Part shown: piece after piece, positions 58,493 to 64,000 of the stretch
Layout of the letters: the number at the start of each line of letters is the position of its first letter
How positions within the stretch are numbered: position 1 is the stretch's first letter
NCBI GenBank assembly: GCA_032821775.1
Contig: JAVLRN010000004.1
Coordinates: 2,914,001 to 2,978,000 of the forward strand
Length of the DNA: 64,000 bases
Direction of reading: 5' to 3'
From: Sanguinoderma infundibulare
Taxonomy: Eukaryota > Basidiomycota > Agaricomycetes > Polyporales > Polyporaceae
Made by a program: the position numbers and the translations under genes
Notes under the pieces: model-generated
What the model was told of the DNA's origin: nothing
The model's input: only the letters and a program-made list of their open reading frames with translations
Database searches by the model: none

Positions 58493-61400
58493 CTACGCAA
58501 GGTCCTCAAATACCCGATAAATGACGTGGTGGCTGGCCATCCATCGGTGGCTCAGCAGTACTTAACCTGACCCCACACATCTCCTCGGACTGTAGGGGGC
58601 AACTTGCCAATCGTGTGTACCTAGGGAGGTGTCTGCAACAAACCTTAACATATTCCGGGTCTAACCCTGCAGGTCAAGGTCTCCGCTTACAGCAATTTAG
58701 TACGGTGCTGCGATCCTTACCGCCAGGGGTAACCGGGGGACATGTCATAGTGTCAATGAACGAACGGCTTCAGATTGCTTGAAGGCGGTGCCAGTGTGCT
58801 TCTTGCGATGTATATCGGAGGATGCTCTGTGCTCTAGCGCTGCAATGCTGGTCACTGATTCGCCCGATTCTCACCACGCAAAGGAAAGAGACTTACGGGG
58901 GAGTTATCGCCGGTGGCGTTTGGACATTGAGTTCATTTTCATGTGGGAGGCTCACGTCCGTGCTGTAAAAGACGTCACCATTACCTCCCAGTATAACGGC
59001 ACACGGTGATGACCACGAGGACATAAAAACTCGCCTCTCTTGTGTTTGTTGTTCAGGAAGCTGATATCGAAGAGCGAGACAAATGAATAATAAGCGTCGA
59101 CGTAAAAGAAGGAGACGAAGAATGGTAGAGCCAAGCGGAGGTGATGACAAAGGAGAAGACACACGGGAGACGTTGATCATGATCGGAGGGACGGAGGCAT
59201 CTTGATTGGTCCACCCTCCTCGGGTCCTGGATCGGGATCGTGTGATCGGCCGCACTTTTCATTGTGGCGTCCCGGCAGGCTCTCCATATGGGGCAGCAGC
59301 CCCCGACGCCCACCGTCGGCCCTGCGTCTTTCTCTTCCTCCAACGCGACGCGCCCCAGGGCATCATAGGGAAGATGACCTCATCGCCTTGCTCCTTGACG
59401 CGCAGCATGACAGCTCGAATCGCAGTGGCCACGGCCCATGGGACCCCGTCACACGAATCGTCGCCTGATAACAGCATCTTCCCAAGACGCGAACGTACCA
59501 CCTGCTCCCTAGACGCATCCTCGCTCCCCACTCGACCCATGCCCAAAAGCTCCGCCTCTGGTGAGGAGGCGCAGGGCCGCTGGGACAATGCAACGTCAGC
59601 AGCTACGGACGTCGAGCAAGCTTCGCGACTATGATCGCCACCCCATACGCGCTTCGCGCGCCAGGCATACGTATACTTACCGGACGCCACACACTATGGC
59701 ATACGACAATTCGGAATTCTGCCCTCCCTTTCCCAGCGAGCTCCAGCTGAGCTCTGACAAGCCCCTGCACACGTCTGCGACTCAATGGCACGCTCGCGAC
59801 GGATTTGGTTAATTCACCGAACTCACCGGTCTCTCGAAGCCAGACCCTGGCATTCGCGCAGGGCGTTCTCGACTCCGCATACGTTACGGCCTGTTGCCGA
59901 GCGCGGGGTTCGCGACTTCTGACTTCTAGCACACCCTAGGGTTCGATCCTCGCCCTCGCGGTCTCTTTCCCGGCCATTGACATTGCTGGACGCGTCGCGC
60001 ACGGGACCACGGCGTTCACCGGCTGCGCAAGATGTGCGGTGCGCCCGTGCTTCTATCGCCACCGCAGACCCGTGCTGGACGTGTGTTCGCAGGTCGATTT
60101 CTCGAACTCGTCCGCTTTCACAGGGCCGCGTCTTCCGCCAATGTCGTGAAATTTGCTAGCCTGCGACGCCTCCTGCAGCCACCCTGCGTTCCCATTCAAC
60201 GCTTGAAGCTCGTTGGCAAGTGGTTAGCAACCAGAAGACAGGGTGCCCGAGCGTCGTTACCCCCATTCATCTCGCGAGACGTCACTCTCATGCTTCCCTG
60301 CGCGCGTCCACAAGCCGGGGTTCCTTCCGCTCAAACGGCATTCAGAATGCCATCCACGCCAGGCACGCCGCCTTCAGCCTCCAACAACTGCGGGGAAGCG
60401 AGCGACACGAGGCCGCCGGAAACGCTACTAGGAACGCACACGTCTTGACGTGCATCGAATAGCAGAATGCACACGTACGCAAAAGAAACCCAGAAGACTC
60501 CCTGACAGCTCTTGTCAATTGTCCCGTCACGCTCGCGTCCGCGCCATCGGAGGGCCATCGCGGGGCCCACACGGATCCCCCGCGAAGCTTTCCACCGAGC
60601 CGGCACGTCAGACGAGCGTTTCCCCCGCGAGGAGACGCTGGGTGCCCCTCGCGCATATATGGAAATCCTCAAATTCGCCGCTGTAACCCGTTGTGTACAG
60701 CTGTCCGATCTCGAGCCCCTGTGCGCGCGCGTACCACGATCGAGCCTCCTCCACGTCACAGCGTCACACCAGAATGGAAGGCAGGACGCCGCGAGCGTGG
60801 TTAGCGTGGGCCCTGCATACCAGCACGACGGTCGAGCGCACTAGGTTCGCGGCAGGGCGCGTACGCCCGCCGAGGACTGCATGATAGACGTGCGCGCCGA
60901 GACCACTGCTAGCGCCTCCTGGTACTGCATACGAGACAGACAAGACAAGACAGTGAACGGTAGACAGTTCGTATCCGACATATCCACTGTAACTGCCTTG
61001 CAGCCGCGCGGCGCAAATACGCACGCAACGTCCACGGAAGCAAGCTTATCAATTCCAGACACCGAACGACAGCGGCCGACACGTATGACCGTATGACACA
61101 GGCTAAGCCATTTCCAATGTCAGCGGCATCGGCAACTCAGCGACCGGCATCCTCGGAATCGAGTTGGAGCGCATGCACGAAAGGAGGTGAGAAATCCGGC
61201 GAACAAAGTCAACGGCATTGCCGTTTGCACCCTGTCCCCACGCCTCGTCTTTAGTCTGCGCCGCAACGGCACCGCACAGCGCAGAACGAGGCGGCTCGGA
61301 GGCTTCTACGACTGCCATCGGTGGCCGTAAACGTTTCGGCATGAGAAGTGCGCTCACAACGGCAGCACGTTGTTGCGAATGGGGAAAACCAGGACGGTAA

Positions 61401-62859
61401 CGCTACTTCCGCTTTGAAGTGAAGCACAGTGGAGTACGTACGTACGGTGCGCCCTACGTAGGCCGGTTGACAGAAGCTTCCGCGACATGTTACGTAAGGG
61501 TGGCATTGACCTTGACTCGAACGCCCACGTCAGTGAATAAATCAAAGACGACGATGAGAAGATGATGATGGCGACCTGCCTGTCTGAAGTATTCCCACCC
61601 TGACGGTCCGTTGGGACATTGTTACAATTGAAAGATTTGCAGAGCCCCAGGGGGAAGTTGCTTATCGGAGCGCAGATCACAGCTTGTAGAGATGTTTATA
61701 TGCGATGGCATCTCCGAATCTGAGGCATGCAGCACGGAGGAAATAGCTGGTTGCTCGGTCATTCGGGGGTAAGCAGTCTTACTAGTACCACTGGCACTAC
61801 CGGAGCATCAGAAGGGAGAAAGAACAAAGATGCAATGCGCAAAATGAACGCACAGGTACACCATCGGACAAACTCTGGGCCGCCGAAGAAACTGCCGGCT
61901 ATCCATACGCAATGCGTCTGTCCGACGCGTACCTGAAAGCCACTAGCACCGATCCCGTCGCCTGGTTGCGCGCAGTGTGTGGGGTGTGCGCGCGGGATCT
62001 GGAGAGAACGACCGTCGAAGAAACGTTAGAACATGCTCACCTCGCGCGAAACCGAGAACGACAACGTCGTGCGCACGCCCCTTGGCAACCTGCGGGCCCG
62101 CAGAGTCCGCACAGATAAACCGCCGGTAAAAAAACATCCGCAGCGCGAGTGAGCTCTTGAGAACGCAAGGGGCGGGCAAGCGGATCACTCACCTAGACCG
62201 CGGGATCGGGAACATGGCTAGACCTGTACGCCAGGAGTGTGTGAAACCGCATTGAAGTGCGATCCAACGAGGAGTGGGGGACCATGTGGAGTACCAACTT
62301 GCTGGCTACGGGAGGCACGCGTGCGCGATGCGTTGTCAGGAAGAAATTGGAGTGACAACGAAGGACACGACGCAGACAAGGCGCATTTGTAGTCCGACTC
62401 GAAGCGAGCGTTTCTGAGAGGACAGCGGACATTGACCAGAGCTCCAGACTCGCATCGAGTCCGACGGTGCTCATGACGCGCGCGCAAAGCTGTGCTAGCG
62501 GAACGGCTCGCAAAATTAGGGCGCCTATGCTCCTCTGCTGTACTGGACGTTCGGAGCGCCCGTCGTGTCAAAACAGCTCAGCCAGCGCCCCGGTAGCAAA
62601 TGTGAAAGAGGACAGCCCAAGAAGGGGGTCATGGATATGTAGGCACAGCAGAAGGCAACTTGGGTTCCGAAAAGAACGTCGAGGAGCTCCTGAGATCCAT
62701 GCGTTCCTGAGCTCTACGTGAAGGGTGTCCATGCAGCCTGAGTAGTAGTAAGCACGCCGCTGGTACTGCAGAGGGAAGTGGCACACATATCTCAAACAAG
62801 GCGGTGCTAACAAAGTTCCGTCCAACAGACAAGTCTCAAGCAGAACGCACAGGACTCAC

Positions 62860-63290
62860 CACACTGGTCGGCGATGCCAAGTCCGGAGACGACCAGATTC
62901 AAAGCGAACTTGGCTTTCAGATCGCCCAGGAGGCTGCTGAGAACCACACGCTGGTAATCAACCCGCCATGGAATTTCTTGTCTGGGGAACGTCTCCCGAC
63001 GTCACCACGCCCGAGGCGCACCAGTCCAGGACATATTGACCTGCCATAACGAGCGCAAATTTGACACCAAGCGAACCAAGCTCGACGAACGAACCGGACA
63101 TCCCCCCACCCAAACGAGGTTCATGAAGATATGACAGCATCCCGAGCAGGTATGGATCTTCGTTTCCCCACCTGATGCGGCGCCGGGCGGAGCCCATATC
63201 CGCGCCGCTCGGGCCTAACACTCGCATCATCCGCACCGGGCAAGCCCGTTTCCTCTCCTGTTCGCAAAAGCCAGCCGGACTTTGCAACGT
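62860..63290 (-). other. Coding-like stretch with two similar hydrophobic segments
   Basis: Minus-strand frames read LGMLSYLHEPRLGGGMSGSF, ELGSLGVKFALVMAGQYVLD and, further on, SLLGDLKAKFALNLVVSGLG. The second and third segments share a Leu-Gly-x-Leu-x-x-Lys-Phe-Ala-Leu pattern. They sit in different frames with no consistent intron between, so a gene is not established. Confidence 0.22.
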
Positions 63291-63363
63291 CGGTTCTCGA
63301 GGGTCTCGAATTTCTCATTCCGCCTTTCTGCAAGGGCTGTGATCATCCCCAGGATACGCTATC

Positions 63364-63382
63364 GCAGCAGCAGCAGCAGCAG
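63364..63382 (+). repeat. CAG microsatellite
   Basis: Six CAG triplets in a row within GCAGCAGCAG..., in non-genic sequence. Confidence 0.85.
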
Positions 63383-63524
63383 GAGCACCCGAATCGACGC
63401 GCTTTCTCCAAAATGAAACGCAAGCGCCCGCCCTCGCGCAGCTGGACCGCGGGACGAAGCCACAGATATCCCAGCGAAGCACACGGTCCCCGCCCAAGGA
63501 AGCGTCGAAGCTCGAGGGACGAAA

Positions 63525-63552
63525 AACAGAACAGAACAGAACAGAACAGAAC
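63525..63552 (+). repeat. ACAGA pentanucleotide repeat
   Basis: Five to six copies of ACAGA in tandem, flanked by unique sequence. Confidence 0.85.
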
Positions 63553-64000
63553 CACCGCACCACCACGAGAACCGGAGAACCCGAGTACGGGCGCGCGGTG
63601 GCGGCGCATGCAATCGCAGCAGCTGCCGCGTCGAACGCGTCCGAGAATTCGCTTCGCCGCCGCGATGATGCATCCTGCGTCCAGGACATCTTGCAGGAGC
63701 CCCTGCCAGGGATCCGGCGCACAATCAGCCTGCGGCTCGCGAGCCGCCGCAATTCGAGTTCGCGAACGGGATATACGGGCATGGAAGCGAACTGCGGGCG
63801 AGGCAGGAGAACTGGAGAACCCCGCCCTCCGAGCTCGTCTGCCGTAAACGTCGAACGCTCAGGCGCGCGCGTGTGGGTCCCGATCGCAGCCAGGCCAGGA
63901 CCGCGACATGTGTCTGCGAGCGCAAGCTTGTATGAAGCTTACCGTCATCCAAGCTCCTTCCAGCTGTGAGACAAAGCGCAAGAGGACAGGGTGCACGTTC

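Larger units (their letters stand above)
52420..64000. other. 11.6 kb without recognisable genes
   Basis: To the left there is a gene about every 1.5-2 kb; here none can be assembled. ORFs are short, overlap on both strands as in any GC-rich DNA, and show no family motifs or chains of phased introns. Slightly protein-like pieces occur at 57850-58492 (minus; LTTGTLKLPFYFTNHRPGAM) and 62860-63290 (minus), listed separately. Simple repeats are frequent toward the right end. No terminal repeats, reverse transcriptase or transposase motifs were found. The stretch may be old transposon debris, a non-coding region, or lineage-specific genes I cannot recognise. Confidence 0.5.

Noticed and set aside
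59880..59960. Possible tRNA (GGTTCGATCC with an ACTTCTAGC loop-like word upstream)
   Set aside because: Anticodon and acceptor stems do not pair; at best a degraded copy.
1..64000. CRISPR arrays, insertion sequences, complete retrotransposons, rRNA genes
   Set aside because: None seen. The sequence is nuclear fungal DNA and no reverse transcriptase, integrase or transposase motif was found.

Overview
The window is nuclear DNA of a filamentous basidiomycete, most likely an agaricomycete; Polyporales is a guess. Genes are dense, mostly split by 50-70 bp introns with GT..AG ends and CTAAC/CTGAC-like branch points, and GC-rich at third positions. The families fit this: F-box/LRR-type proteins, HET-domain genes, a tyrosinase remnant, a fungal beta-propeller lectin, an expanded class of membrane proteins, and fungal housekeeping genes. 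No prokaryotic operons, CRISPR arrays or convincing RNA genes were seen.

Layout. 0.4-1.1 kb: 5' part of the RNA polymerase III second-largest subunit gene, apparently cut off. 1.6-3.2 kb: F-box/LRR-like gene. 3.7-7.3 kb: 13-exon lectin fusion (fucolectin-like propeller, jacalin-like domain, Pro-Cys-Glu-Pro repeat tract, helical C-terminus). 9.2-10.7 kb: copy A of an unrecognised gene. 11.2-12.8 kb: multi-pass membrane protein. 14.1-16.5 kb: amino-acid/choline-type permease. 16.7-22.9 kb: a near-perfect 2.1-kb inverted repeat carrying copies B and C of the unrecognised gene in converging orientation, with the SFT2 vesicle-traffic gene in the 2-kb spacer. 23.2-30.2 kb: the nucleoporin Nup192. 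30.4-31.3 kb: NatC acetyltransferase Naa30. 32.3-34.6 kb: the ER chaperone BiP/Kar2 with two UPRE-like sites upstream. 35-38.6 kb: uncertain ORFs and decayed F-box-like sequence. 39.2-41.2 kb: mitochondrial acyl-CoA thioesterase. 41.7-42.3 kb: broken tyrosinase C-terminus. 42.9-43.9 kb: Ubc7/UBE2G-type E2 enzyme. 44.7-46.0 kb: intronless UPF0261/Tm-1-like gene. 46.3-49.3 kb: two decayed HET-domain genes. 50.3-52.4 kb: divergent pair ASF1 and an MPP6-like gene. 52.4-64.0 kb: GC-rich stretch with no recognisable gene.

The housekeeping genes (RPC2 fragment, SFT2, Nup192, Naa30, BiP, Ubc7, ASF1, MPP6) form an ordinary conserved core and do not act as one pathway, although SFT2, BiP and Ubc7 all serve the secretory/ER quality-control system. 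Between them lie fast-evolving accessory genes (lectin fusion, orphan triplet, F-box, HET, tyrosinase), several visibly broken. The most unusual items are the lectin fusion and the orphan gene in an inverted repeat whose arms look homogenised.

Exon borders were read by eye. Where exon lengths and reading phases close exactly this is stated; where they do not, the model is marked as uncertain or broken.
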